A stretch of 64,000 bases of DNA, taken from NCBI RefSeq assembly GCF_900188395.1, contig NZ_FZOB01000004.1, positions 62,001 to 126,000 on the forward strand, written 5' to 3'. The DNA comes from Desulfurobacterium atlanticum (GTDB lineage: Bacteria; Aquificota; Aquificia; Desulfurobacteriales; Desulfurobacteriaceae). The notes below the pieces were generated by a model that made no database searches, was not told the origin of the DNA, and was given only the letters and a program-made list of their open reading frames with translations. Of the stretch, positions 8,159 to 16,317 are shown piece by piece. How positions within the stretch are numbered: position 1 is the first letter of the stretch; every line of letters starts with the position of its first letter. The position numbers were made by a program, and so were the translations under genes.

Positions 8159-10273
8159 TTAAAGTTTTTTTACAATTTCAAACTCCGCCTTCCTCCCTTC
8201 AATATCAACAGCCACAAGCTTTACAAGAACTCTATCTCCTATCCTGAAAATCGTTCTTGTTCGCTCTCCTATCAAACAGTACTGTTTTGGAATACACAGA
8301 TAATAGTCATTTTTTAAAGCGGAAACATGAACAAAACCAGGTATTAAAGACTCAACTGTCTCCACAAAAAGCCCCTGCTCATTAACACCTGTTATTATAC
8401 CTTCAAAAACTTCTCCTATATGCTTTGCAGCATATTGCAACTGTTTCAACTGAACCACATCCCTTTCTGCTTCATCAGCGTTTATAGACCGCTCTGTTAT
8501 ATGTTTACAAACCTTTTCAAGTTTCTCTTCCCACAAAGGGATATTGTCAGCATTAAACTCACCCTTAAGGGCCATCTTTAAAAGTCTGTGAAGCTGAAGA
8601 TCTGCATACCTTCTAATAGGAGAAGTAAAGTGAGTGTAGCAGGTAGATGCAAGACCGAAATGTCCAATGTTATCAGGCGAATACTTTGCTCTTGCCATTG
8701 TCCTAAGCATAAGATAATTAACAAGTTTCTCTTCAGGTTTCCCTTCCACCTGCTCAAGAATTTTCTGGAGAATTTTCGGCTGAATGTCGTTTTTTATGTT
8801 AGGAGTCCTGACTCCTAAAGACCTTACAAAGTTTAAAAACTCAGACAATTTCTCCCTGTCCGGAGATTCATGAACTCTGTACACAGACGGATAATCAGCC
8901 CAGAACATAAACTCAGCAACCGTTTCATTGGCAACAATCATAAACTCCTCTATAAGCCTGTGGGACCACAACCTGTCAGCTTTATATATATCTACAGGCT
9001 CTCCTTCCATATTAAGAACAACAACCGGTTCAGGAAGGTCAAAATCTATACTTCCCCTTTTATGTCTCTTTTTATAAAGTATTTGAGCAAGTTCATACAT
9101 ACTGCTTAAAGATTCCACAACGTGAGGGAACTTTTTCCTGGCTTCTTCATCTCCATCAATTATCCTTTGAGCAATGATGTAGGTAAGTCTCGCTTTGCTG
9201 TGAATAACACTTTCATAAATCTTATAATCAACAACATTCCCGTGCTTATTTATAATCATCTCACAGGTAAATGTGAGTCTGTCCACAGCAGGATTTAAAG
9301 AACATATACCGTTTGAAAGCCTTTCTGGAAGCATCGGAATACATCTATCTGGAAAATAAACACTTGTTCCGCGGCTGTAAGCTTCTCTGTCAAGAGCAGA
9401 ACCTGGTTTTACATAGTGGGTAACATCCGCTATATGAACAAAAAGCTTATAATTTCCATCTGGAAGCTTCTCTATAGCCACAGCATCATCAAAATCTCTT
9501 GCCGTTTCACCATCTATAGTAAATGTTAACTGTTCTCTTAAGTCAACCCTTCCTTTTAAGTCTTCCTCTTTAACTTCTATAGGTATTCTATCCGCTTCCT
9601 CCAGAACTTCAGGTGGAAATTCTACCGGAAGATCATACTTTCTTATTATCAGCTCTATATCAAGCTTGGGGCCTTCCTTACCTAAATTCTCAACCACTTT
9701 ACCAACAGGAGACCGCGTTTCTGAAGGGTAGGAAACTATCTCCGCAACAACATAATCCCCATCCTCAACTTTATCAAAATCTTCAGATGTAAGAACAACA
9801 TCATACCTAACCCTTTTATCCTCAGGAACGACAAAGGCATGTTTTTTAAACTTCTCAACCCTACCAACCACTTTTCTAACAGCCCTTTCAACTACCGAAA
9901 CTATTTTTCCCTCTTTTTTCCCATCCTTTGTTTCCTTAACAATCTGAACAGCAACAATATCACCGTTCATAGCTCCGGCCATATTTCTGCCGGGAACAAA
10001 AATTCCCTTTCCGCCGTTTAAAGGATCAACAAATCCAAAACCATTTCTATACACACAAAGCTTTCCTACCATAAGGTTGAGCTTTTCAGGAAGGGCATAC
10101 TTTGCACCTTTCAGCTTTACAACTTTCCCTTCTTTAGCCATCTCCTTAAGCTTTTCTCTTAAAAGCTCTCTACTTTCAGGGGGAATACCTAAAAACTTGG
10201 CAATCTCCCTCGCTTTAAGAGGTTTATTAAGTTTATGTAAAGCTTCAAATATCATATCTTCTCTAATTTCCAT
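8159..10273 (-). CDS. rnr: Ribonuclease R (RNB-family 3'-5' exoribonuclease)
   Basis: A 704-residue processive hydrolytic exonuclease that degrades structured RNA. Domain order is an N-terminal winged helix (LKAREIAKFLG), cold-shock OB folds (about 65-220), the RNB catalytic domain with the metal-binding aspartates in GETARDFDDAVAIE (near 255-270), and a C-terminal S1 domain (FEGIITGVNEQGLFVETV, about 620-700). The length fits RNase R rather than the shorter RNase II. It sits 12 bp after tlyA in a housekeeping operon and before rpsT. The lysine-rich tail seen in E. coli RNase R is almost absent. Confidence 0.95.
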   Translation of the reverse strand: MEIREDMIFEALHKLNKPLKAREIAKFLGIPPESRELLREKLKEMAKEGKVVKLKGAKYALPEKLNLMVGKLCVYRNGFGFVDPLNGGKGIFVPGRNMAGAMNGDIVAVQIVKETKDGKKEGKIVSVVERAVRKVVGRVEKFKKHAFVVPEDKRVRYDVVLTSEDFDKVEDGDYVVAEIVSYPSETRSPVGKVVENLGKEGPKLDIELIIRKYDLPVEFPPEVLEEADRIPIEVKEEDLKGRVDLREQLTFTIDGETARDFDDAVAIEKLPDGNYKLFVHIADVTHYVKPGSALDREAYSRGTSVYFPDRCIPMLPERLSNGICSLNPAVDRLTFTCEMIINKHGNVVDYKIYESVIHSKARLTYIIAQRIIDGDEEARKKFPHVVESLSSMYELAQILYKKRHKRGSIDFDLPEPVVVLNMEGEPVDIYKADRLWSHRLIEEFMIVANETVAEFMFWADYPSVYRVHESPDREKLSEFLNFVRSLGVRTPNIKNDIQPKILQKILEQVEGKPEEKLVNYLMLRTMARAKYSPDNIGHFGLASTCYTHFTSPIRRYADLQLHRLLKMALKGEFNADNIPLWEEKLEKVCKHITERSINADEAERDVVQLKQLQYAAKHIGEVFEGIITGVNEQGLFVETVESLIPGFVHVSALKNDYYLCIPKQYCLIGERTRTIFRIGDRVLVKLVAVDIEGRKAEFEIVKKL

Positions 10274-10285
10274 GTAGTTTCCTCC

Positions 10286-11080
10286 TCAATCCGGTTTCAA
10301 AACCTCTTTCTCTATTTTTTCATCATCAATCTTCTTCTCACACGGAACCGTTGCAAGAAGTATAAGAAACTCTTTATTTCCCTTGGGCCCTCTTGGAGAC
10401 GAAAGAACAAGGTCAGCGGGATAAAGCCCTATCTCTTTTGAAAAATCAACTATCTTCTTTATCGCCTTTCTATGAAGTTGGGGATCTTTTATAACACCCT
10501 TTCCCCTATCCACCTCCTTTTTTGAAAGCTCAAACTGAGGCTTTATAAGGGCAATTATCAATCCATTATCTTTTAAAAATTGTTTAACAACAGGTAAAAT
10601 CTTCGTAAGTGAAATAAAGGAAACATCAATCACAACAAGGTCAACCTTTTCAGGTATCTCTTTTTCTGTTAAATATCTCGCATTAAACTGCTCCATTAAC
10701 ACAACTCTATCATCATTTCTTAACTTCCAGTCAAGCTGCCCCCTGCCAACATCAACAGCGTAAACCTTTTTTGCGCCCTTTTTAAGAAGGCAATCGGTAA
10801 ATCCGCCTGTTGAAGCCCCAACATCAAGACACACAAAACCTTCAGGGTTTATATCAAATGTGTTAAGTGCCGTTTCAAGCTTTAATCCTCCCCTTGAAAC
10901 ATAAGGAATATCTCCCCCTTTTAGCTCTATACTGGCTTCACAATTTACCTTAACACCGCATTTGTCCACAATCTCACCGTCAACCTTAACTTTTCCAGCC
11001 ATTATAAGAGCTTTTGCCCTTTCCCTACTTTTTACAATTCCCCTATCAACAAGAAGTTTATCAAGCCTTTCCTTTTTCAT
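10286..11080 (-). CDS. tlyA: TlyA-family rRNA (cytidine-2'-O)-methyltransferase
   Basis: A 264-residue protein with an N-terminal S4 RNA-binding domain (KKERLDKLLVDRG ... GKVKVDGE) and an FtsJ-like SAM-dependent methyltransferase domain (CLDVGASTGGFTDCLL as motif I, near residue 85; VDLVVIDVSFISL later). TlyA methylates 16S and 23S rRNA cytidines. The start at 11080 is preferred over an upstream in-frame codon because it forms an ATGA overlap with the crcB stop and gives the family's usual N-terminus, implying translational coupling to the fluoride channel. Some homologues are misannotated as hemolysins. Confidence 0.92.
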   Translation of the reverse strand: MKKERLDKLLVDRGIVKSRERAKALIMAGKVKVDGEIVDKCGVKVNCEASIELKGGDIPYVSRGGLKLETALNTFDINPEGFVCLDVGASTGGFTDCLLKKGAKKVYAVDVGRGQLDWKLRNDDRVVLMEQFNARYLTEKEIPEKVDLVVIDVSFISLTKILPVVKQFLKDNGLIIALIKPQFELSKKEVDRGKGVIKDPQLHRKAIKKIVDFSKEIGLYPADLVLSSPRGPKGNKEFLILLATVPCEKKIDDEKIEKEVLKPD

Positions 11081-11454
11081 AGAACTTTCACCACTCTGGT
11101 ATATAAAAACATTCCAAAAACCGTAGCACAAAGACAGAGAAAAACGTTTAAAAGAATATTTAAAACAGCCTGAACAACCAATCCTTCCTGAAAAAGTGAA
11201 ACAGTTTCATAACTAAATGAAGAAAAGGTTGTTAAAGCCCCCAGAAAACCGGTAATAAAAAATCCCTTCCATTCAGGTGCTATTAAATCCTGGAACAGCA
11301 TGGCCAAAATCCCTATAATAAAACTACCCAGAACATTTACAGTAAGAGTTCCAACCGGAAACATTCCGCCAGCCGCCCGCTGCACAGCACCTGCAATAAG
11401 AAAACGACAGATAGCACCTATAAATCCGCCAGCTCCGATATAAAAAAGAATCAT
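11077..11454 (-). CDS. crcB: Fluoride ion channel FluC/CrcB
   Basis: A 125-residue membrane protein with four predicted helices. Family marks are GGFIGAICRFL near the start, the asparagine in TLTVNVLGSFIIG (about residue 40), and GALTTFSSFSYE (about 70-80), whose Thr/Ser/Phe residues line the fluoride pathway. FluC channels work as antiparallel dimers and export fluoride passively. Only one copy is present, consistent with a homodimer. The start overlaps the upstream 2-phosphoglycerate-kinase-like gene by 4 bp and the stop overlaps tlyA. I saw no fluoride riboswitch before the operon segment. Confidence 0.93.
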   Translation of the reverse strand: MILFYIGAGGFIGAICRFLIAGAVQRAAGGMFPVGTLTVNVLGSFIIGILAMLFQDLIAPEWKGFFITGFLGALTTFSSFSYETVSLFQEGLVVQAVLNILLNVFLCLCATVFGMFLYTRVVKVL

Positions 11455-12605
11455 TTTATTTCAACCTCTTCAAGCAGTTTATCTGTTATAACTTCTATAG
11501 CTCTCTGCCTTGCCTGGTCAAAGTCTATGTTGTCTATTATAGGTATATTGTTCTCTTTAGCAACAGAATAAAGATAATCCTGAATTAAGCGGATTGACTT
11601 AAAATTCTTCAGATATTTCTTACTGGTTCTCTGAGAAATCTTCTCTCTGGTTTTAAACCTGCTTTTATGAATCTCCTCATCAAGAGTGGTAATAAGAATA
11701 GGGATAAGATGAGCTTTCTTTGCCTCTGAACCATCGGTTAAAGCTCCGGGAATAAGATGAATACCCTCAACTATAAGGCTAACATTTTCTTTTATAGCTC
11801 TACCAACAACTGCCTGAACACCTGTAAGCACTTTTTCAGACTGGTCAAGAAAGCCATAAATTATCTTCTCCTTTTTCGGCATACTTCCAAACTTATAAAT
11901 AACCTTTCCAGCCTCATAACTTGAAACGTGAATGGAAGGAACAAGCTCCCTTGAAATCATCTTTCTCATAACTTCCCTGACAGCATCTGTTGAAACCATT
12001 CTGTTTATGTCAAAGATTGTTGCAAGCTCAGCAGCAAGTTTTGATTTGCCAACTCCTGTAGCTCCTGATATCAAAATAATTATTGGTTTTTTAAAGTTTT
12101 TTATCTTCCGCCACACTATATAACGGGCAGCCATCTCCTTTCCGTAACGCTCTGTAAGTATCCGTTCAACAAACTTTCTTATATCACTTCTTTTAACAGT
12201 CTGTTTTCCTGCAAGTCTTAAAGCTTTTTCAACACTTCTTGCTATCTGAAAAGCTTCTGAAGGTTCAAGCCCGGCACTACGAATGGAGTTGGCAAGTATC
12301 CCTTTGGAAAAAGGAACTGAAGTTCTTCCATCATCTTCCTCAACCAGAATCTCCTTATTCTTTATATAGTTTTTATACTTCCGCCCTATCTCCTTCCCAA
12401 ACCTTTTTTTAAGCTCTTTATAAACTCTATCTGAAAGTTCTGATAAGGTTATTTCATCCTTAAAGCTTTTGGCTATTTTATCTGCAATTTGATACGCATC
12501 ATCTATACAAAGACCTACTTTCATCAAAGACTTAACAAGTACGCCCCTTGAAAAAGGATATTTTTCCCCTGCTTCATCAATAACATACTTTCTTTTTTTC
12601 TTCAC
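11451..12605 (-). CDS. 2-phosphoglycerate kinase-like protein with two ATP-cone domains
   Basis: A 384-residue protein starting at GTG, with GGAGGG upstream. Two ATP-cone-like nucleotide-sensing domains occur in tandem (about 5-85, YPFSRGVLVKSLM; and about 93-170, VPFSKGILANSIR), followed by a P-loop kinase domain with Walker A GATGVGKSKLA near residue 181. ATP-cone plus this kinase domain is the layout of archaeal 2-phosphoglycerate kinase, which makes 2,3-bisphosphoglycerate (a cyclic-2,3-diphosphoglycerate precursor); the doubled cone is unusual. It is translationally coupled to the fluoride channel. The substrate is not provable from sequence; another small-molecule or zeta-toxin-like kinase is possible. 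Confidence 0.65.
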   Translation of the reverse strand: MKKKRKYVIDEAGEKYPFSRGVLVKSLMKVGLCIDDAYQIADKIAKSFKDEITLSELSDRVYKELKKRFGKEIGRKYKNYIKNKEILVEEDDGRTSVPFSKGILANSIRSAGLEPSEAFQIARSVEKALRLAGKQTVKRSDIRKFVERILTERYGKEMAARYIVWRKIKNFKKPIIILISGATGVGKSKLAAELATIFDINRMVSTDAVREVMRKMISRELVPSIHVSSYEAGKVIYKFGSMPKKEKIIYGFLDQSEKVLTGVQAVVGRAIKENVSLIVEGIHLIPGALTDGSEAKKAHLIPILITTLDEEIHKSRFKTREKISQRTSKKYLKNFKSIRLIQDYLYSVAKENNIPIIDNIDFDQARQRAIEVITDKLLEEVEIK

Positions 12606-12618
12606 ACACCCTCCAAAT

Positions 12619-13623
12619 TCATCTCCCAGCTTTATTGTAATATTTTTTCATTTTATTTAAATGTTCTCTATAAGTTTTTGAAAAAATATGCCGACCGTTA
12701 ACAGCAAAAAAATACAGATAATCTGTCTTTTCTGGAAACATAGCTGCTACAATTGAATCAATACCGGGATTGCAGATAGGTGTCGGTGGTAAGCCTTTAT
12801 AAATATAGGTATTATAAACAGACCTGCTTTTTCTAATATCACTACCTTTTAAAGTATCAAGTTTCTTCCCTTCCATTCTATAACCGTATATGACAGTTGG
12901 ATCACACTGAAGTGGCATACCTTTTATAAGGCGTCTGTATATAATTCCTGCTATTTTTGGTCTTTCCTCTTTCAAGGCGGTTTCTCTCTCAACAATAGAT
13001 GCAACATTCACTATTTTCTCAATTGTAACGTTCCCTAACGCTTTTTTCACAATTTTCGGCGGCGAATAGTTTTTAAATAAAGGAATTACTCTCTTTTCAA
13101 AATTCCTATACATCACTTTTATCACTGCCTCACAGGACTCTCTTTCGGCAAAGTAATAGGTGTCTGGAAAAAGAAACCCCTCCAAACTTTCCGATTTTAT
13201 GCCAAAAGTTTCTACGAAAGTTTTATTAAACGCAAGTTTTAAAAATCTATCTTCACTACAAAATCCTTTCTCCTCCACCACATTTGCAATATCAAAAACG
13301 CTATATCCTTCGGGAATTGTAATTTTCACAAGTGTTAATTGACCTTTTCTCAAAATATCAATAACATCTTTATCCGAATATGCCCCATTTATTCTGTATT
13401 TCCCGGCTTTAAATTTAATATCTTCAAACCTTACAACTATATCGGTAAAAATAGAACCTGAAAATCCCCCTTCCTCCTTAAGTTTTTTAATAACAAAACC
13501 AACAGTTTCTCCCTCTTTTACTTCAAATTCAAGATTGATGTTCCTTTTTTTGTAAAAAGAGCTTAAATCAACAATTAAAAATGCAAGAAAAACAAAAAGA
13601 ATAGAAACAGTAAGTTTTTTCAA
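12619..13623 (-). CDS. mltG: Endolytic peptidoglycan transglycosylase MltG (YceG)
   Basis: A 334-residue inner-membrane protein with one N-terminal helix (about 3-20). It has a LysM-like segment (KEGETVGFVIKKLKEEG), then the YceG catalytic core: IVERET with the active Glu near residue 215, LQCDPTVIYGY, and YNTYIYKGLPPTPICNPG. MltG cleaves nascent glycan strands and so sets strand length. The gene lies 3 bp downstream of the CDP-alcohol phosphatidyltransferase and 13 bp upstream of the 2-phosphoglycerate-kinase-like gene, all co-directional. Length and motifs are complete. Confidence 0.95.
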   Translation of the reverse strand: MKKLTVSILFVFLAFLIVDLSSFYKKRNINLEFEVKEGETVGFVIKKLKEEGGFSGSIFTDIVVRFEDIKFKAGKYRINGAYSDKDVIDILRKGQLTLVKITIPEGYSVFDIANVVEEKGFCSEDRFLKLAFNKTFVETFGIKSESLEGFLFPDTYYFAERESCEAVIKVMYRNFEKRVIPLFKNYSPPKIVKKALGNVTIEKIVNVASIVERETALKEERPKIAGIIYRRLIKGMPLQCDPTVIYGYRMEGKKLDTLKGSDIRKSRSVYNTYIYKGLPPTPICNPGIDSIVAAMFPEKTDYLYFFAVNGRHIFSKTYREHLNKMKKYYNKAGR

Positions 13624-13626
13624 GTT

Positions 13627-14214
13627 TTAACCTCTTTTTCTCAAAACACTTACAACATAGAAGAATCTCTGGAAAGCTGTAAAATTGGAAAGAACTGCAA
13701 GAACAACAAGCATGTAGTCTACAAATCCAAAAAATAGAGCAAAAAGGATTATAAAAAATCTTTCTGGTCTCTCCAGTAAACCAACTTTACACTCAACACC
13801 TAAAGATTCAGCCCTGGCCTTTGCATAACTTGTAGCAAAAGAACCCACAATTGAAAAGAGAGAAAGAAATGCCATCACAATGTCCATCTTTTCAAACGCA
13901 AAAAGCACAAACCCGGCAAGGGGAAAAAAATCTGCATATCTGTCAAAGAATGAATCCATAAAGGCACCTGCAGCGGTAACCCTTCCCTTAACCCTTGCAA
14001 GAATACCATCAAGCATATCACAGGCACCGGCAAAAAGGAAAATGATACCTGCAACAAAAAACATCTCTTTGTAAATCAATACACCGGTTATCAGAGAAAG
14101 AAAAAAACCTAAAATTGTAAGGATATCCGGTGTTATGCCGATAGTATCAAAAGCTTCAGCTAACGGAGTAAAAAATTTTTGAACTTTTACTTTTAAATTT
14201 GAAGAACTTATCAT
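13627..14214 (-). CDS. CDP-alcohol phosphatidyltransferase family membrane protein
   Basis: A 195-residue multi-helix membrane enzyme. It has the defining D-G-x2-A-R-x8-G-x3-D-x3-D motif, seen as DMLDGILARVKG followed by GAFMDSFFDRYAD (about 63-90). These aspartates bind the metals that transfer a phosphatidyl group from CDP-diacylglycerol to an alcohol. Family subgroups include PgsA (glycerol phosphate), PssA (serine) and inositol-phosphate enzymes; the motif alone does not choose among them. It lies between tetR and mltG, consistent with an envelope operon. Confidence 0.85.
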   Translation of the reverse strand: MISSSNLKVKVQKFFTPLAEAFDTIGITPDILTILGFFLSLITGVLIYKEMFFVAGIIFLFAGACDMLDGILARVKGRVTAAGAFMDSFFDRYADFFPLAGFVLFAFEKMDIVMAFLSLFSIVGSFATSYAKARAESLGVECKVGLLERPERFFIILFALFFGFVDYMLVVLAVLSNFTAFQRFFYVVSVLRKRG

Positions 14215-14242
14215 ATCTTCCGCCTGAAGAAAGTTTTTGAAA

Positions 14243-14851
14243 TTATACCCTTTCAGGGGAAGAGATGACGATGCCTTCGGTAATCACCTTGAAAATAATA
14301 TCCTCTACACAGCTGACATCGTGATCAATACTACCCTTTGCTTCAGAATATACAAGATTCCTTATAGCCCCCGAAACTATCAGCATAACGATCTTACTAT
14401 CAAAATTTTTAAAAACACCCTCTTCTTTGCCTCTATCAAGTATCTTCGCAAGCTCCGAAACAAAGTTGTCATACCATGAAGAAAGCCCAAACTTCTCAAG
14501 ATCAGCAACAGAAAGACTGCCAATATCTTGAAGGAAAAACTTAAAAAAGTCTTTATTCTCTTCAAAAAACGAAAACGCCTCGTGAATATATGATTTAAGA
14601 GCTTCAATTGGAGATTTATTTGAAATAGCTGAAAAGATCCTTTTCTCCATCTCAAACAGCTTTAACCTTACAACTTCACGATAAAGTTCCTCTTTACTTT
14701 TGAAAAACTTGTAAATTGTCCCGACAGCCACTCCCGCCTCAAACGCTATCATCGCAACCTTTGCCTCATGATAACCGTATCGGGAAAAGATCTTCTCAGC
14801 CGCCCTTAAAATTGAATCTTTCACCTGCTTATCTCCTGTTTCAGGTTCCAT
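14243..14851 (-). CDS. TetR/AcrR-family transcriptional regulator
   Basis: A 202-residue regulator with an N-terminal helix-turn-helix (ILRAAEKIFSRYGYHEAKV, then AVGTIYKFFKSKEELY; about 12-60) and a helical ligand-binding/dimerisation C-terminus. It lies 27 bp downstream of nifZ and is co-directional with the nif operon and with the lipid/envelope genes after it. Two CCTGNNNCAGG palindromes flank its start, suggesting autoregulation. The ligand is unknown; the FabR/FadR-like general appearance and the phosphatidyltransferase neighbour make a lipid signal plausible, but this is inference. Confidence 0.85.
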   Translation of the reverse strand: MEPETGDKQVKDSILRAAEKIFSRYGYHEAKVAMIAFEAGVAVGTIYKFFKSKEELYREVVRLKLFEMEKRIFSAISNKSPIEALKSYIHEAFSFFEENKDFFKFFLQDIGSLSVADLEKFGLSSWYDNFVSELAKILDRGKEEGVFKNFDSKIVMLIVSGAIRNLVYSEAKGSIDHDVSCVEDIIFKVITEGIVISSPERV

Positions 14852-14877
14852 TAAAAATAAATTATACCTGAAACAGG
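14835..14877. promoter_or_regulatory. Paired CCTGNNNCAGG palindromes (candidate TetR operators)
   Basis: CCTGTTTCAGGT (14835-14846) and ACCTGAAACAGG (14866-14877) are exact inverted copies of each other, and each is also internally palindromic. Centre-to-centre distance is 32 bp, about three helical turns. One lies inside codons 2-6 of the tetR-family gene and the other between it and nifZ. The position suits autorepression and would also affect read-through from the nif operon. Confidence 0.5.
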
Positions 14878-14878
14878 C

Positions 14879-15151
14879 TTATTTCACATCTACCTTTCCA
14901 AGCTCACAGGAACGGCAAACAACTATACAACCACTTTCTTCAACAATTACCTCAAACAGATCATCGCCAAACGCAGGAGCATATCCCAGAAATCTTACTA
15001 TGTAGCCTGTGTCCCCCTTTCTGGCAATAATATCTCCCCTTCTCATCCACGGATATGTTCCATCATTTTTAATATCTTTCAAAAACTTAACTGCATCCCC
15101 CGGAGAAAATCCAACAAGGACAGAAAGTATGTCGTAAGGATCTTTTTCCAT
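14879..15151 (-). CDS. nifZ: NifZ-domain protein
   Basis: A 90-residue protein with the NifZ pattern: V-x-F-L-K-D-I-K-NDGTYPW, then G-D-x-I-A-x-KGDTGYIVRF. NifZ helps mature the P-cluster of the MoFe protein. Compared with proteobacterial NifZ it is short and lacks a long tail. Its ATG follows AGAGGGGG, 11 bp after the TPR-protein stop, and it is the last nif-type gene of the operon that begins with nifH. The assignment rests on the short motif and the context. Confidence 0.7.
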   Translation of the reverse strand: MEKDPYDILSVLVGFSPGDAVKFLKDIKNDGTYPWMRRGDIIARKGDTGYIVRFLGYAPAFGDDLFEVIVEESGCIVVCRSCELGKVDVK

Positions 15152-15162
15152 GATAACCCCCT

Positions 15163-15546
15163 CTAAAACGAAACACCTGTCAAACTTTCAAGCCTATTTT
15201 TTAACCTCTTTATAACCCTATCGTCAGGATCAAACTCAAGAATCTTATTCATATAAACTAAACTTTCCAGAAACTTTCCAAGTTTCATTTTTACAATAGC
15301 GAGTTCTCTAACAGCCTGAAAAAATTTGGTTTCCTCATAGCTAAAGGAAAGAAACGAAACGTCAGAAATTGAAGGCTTTCCCCACCTCTTTAAAAAAAGG
15401 TTCAAAGCCTTTTCAAGATAATCTTCCGCCTTTTCAAGCTCCCCCTTATAGGAATAAAATCTACCTGCAAAAACGAAAATTTCCGGCTCTTTTTCAGATT
15501 TTAAAAGCTCCTTTATTTCCTTCTCGTTTACCGTTTCAAATTCCAT
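15163..15546 (-). CDS. Small TPR-like protein in the nif operon
   Basis: A 127-residue acidic helical protein. Two helix pairs fit TPR spacing: FAGRFYSYKGELEKAEDYLEKALN (given here only as a region, about residues 26-50) and ELAIVKMKLGKFLES with LEFDPDD after it. The ATG at 15546 is chosen because GAGGTG precedes it and it begins 1 bp after the fdxB stop; an upstream codon would place five extra residues inside fdxB. TPR proteins scaffold other proteins; a nitrogenase assembly role is inferred from location only. I do not recognise a named Nif family. Confidence 0.6.
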   Translation of the reverse strand: MEFETVNEKEIKELLKSEKEPEIFVFAGRFYSYKGELEKAEDYLEKALNLFLKRWGKPSISDVSFLSFSYEETKFFQAVRELAIVKMKLGKFLESLVYMNKILEFDPDDRVIKRLKNRLESLTGVSF

Positions 15547-15547
15547 T

Positions 15548-15805
15548 TTACACCTCTTCAAGGGTTATACAATTTCTCGGACACACCTTTTCACACGCCT
15601 CACAACCTCTACAATCTCCATCATTTGCTATAGACATAACAGTCCTCGGGTCGTCATCCTCATTATCATCAATAAAGTAGGGCTCAAACACATCAGCAGG
15701 ACATGCCTTATAGCACCTGGCACAACCCATACACTCATCCTGATCAAGGTCAACAATAAATCTCTGCACCCATTCTCCACCAGACTTTGTAACAGCAACA
15801 CTCAT
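15548..15805 (-). CDS. fdxB: Nif-specific ferredoxin III-type 2[4Fe-4S] ferredoxin (FdxB)
   Basis: An 85-residue ferredoxin opening MSVAVTKSGGEWVQ, close to FdxB (ferredoxin III). The two cluster motifs are CMGCARCYKACP and CRGCEACEKVCP, separated by an acidic insertion (DDNEDDDP). The start at 15805 has GGAGGTTTTAG before it; a longer form from 15826 has a poorer site. FdxB proteins accompany nifENX and are thought to carry electrons or clusters for cofactor synthesis. It lies after nifI2 behind a stable hairpin. Confidence 0.85.
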   Translation of the reverse strand: MSVAVTKSGGEWVQRFIVDLDQDECMGCARCYKACPADVFEPYFIDDNEDDDPRTVMSIANDGDCRGCEACEKVCPRNCITLEEV

Positions 15806-15832
15806 ATCTAAAACCTCCTTTTTCATAAACTG

Positions 15833-15852
15833 AAGGGGGATATTCCCCCCTT
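15833..15852. other. Intergenic hairpin between nifI2 and fdxB
   Basis: AAGGGGG and CCCCCTT can pair across a short AT loop. On the operon (minus) strand no U-run follows, so it is better read as an mRNA-stabilising or attenuating hairpin than a strong terminator. Confidence 0.5.
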
Positions 15853-15853
15853 T

Positions 15854-16306
15854 TTAAACAGCCTCTTCGCCTCTTTTTCCGGTTCTTATCTGAATAGCTT
15901 CCTCTATTGGACAGATGAAAATTTTCCCGTCACCCATTTTACCTGTGTGATTTACTTTTATAATTACAGCTGCAACCTTTTCAGCATCAGCATACGTTGG
16001 AACAACAACAGAGATAAGCTTTTTTGGGAGCCAGGGAACAGGCCTTGTAATAGTACTATCAGATTCAAGGGCGTATTTCGGGTCTGTCGGAACAAGATGC
16101 TTTGCCGCAGTACAGTAAGTAGCTGCTATCTTATCCTTTTCGTCTGCAAGGTATGGGTCAACATCTATCATGTCACAGGTTAAACCGCCCTGCTTCCCTC
16201 TTCCTTCAACGGGAATTATTGTCATGGCAGGATACCCCGCCTCTTCAAGCGCCCTTTTAGTTTCAGCAGCATAACCGGGACGAATAACAGCTATAACCTC
16301 TTTCAT
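15854..16306 (-). CDS. nifI2: PII-family nitrogenase regulator NifI2
   Basis: A 150-residue PII-like protein. The core is recognisable: KEVIAVIRPGYAAETKRAL at the start, PVEGRGKQGG leading into an enlarged T-loop (with LADEKDKIAA and a TDPKYALESDS insertion), and TGKMGDGKIFICPIEEAIQIRTG at the end. The long T-loop separates NifI2 from GlnB/GlnK. In methanogens NifI1 and NifI2 form a complex that binds dinitrogenase and switches it off when ammonium rises, relieved by 2-oxoglutarate. In archaea the pair usually lies between nifH and nifD; here it follows nifX. Confidence 0.88.
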   Translation of the reverse strand: MKEVIAVIRPGYAAETKRALEEAGYPAMTIIPVEGRGKQGGLTCDMIDVDPYLADEKDKIAATYCTAAKHLVPTDPKYALESDSTITRPVPWLPKKLISVVVPTYADAEKVAAVIIKVNHTGKMGDGKIFICPIEEAIQIRTGKRGEEAV

Positions 16307-16317
16307 TTCCTTCCTCC

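Noticed and set aside
12560-12640. Fluoride riboswitch upstream of the kinase-crcB pair
   Set aside because: Only the end of mltG and a ribosome site lie there. The GGAGATGAATT string does not form the crcB-motif pseudoknot.
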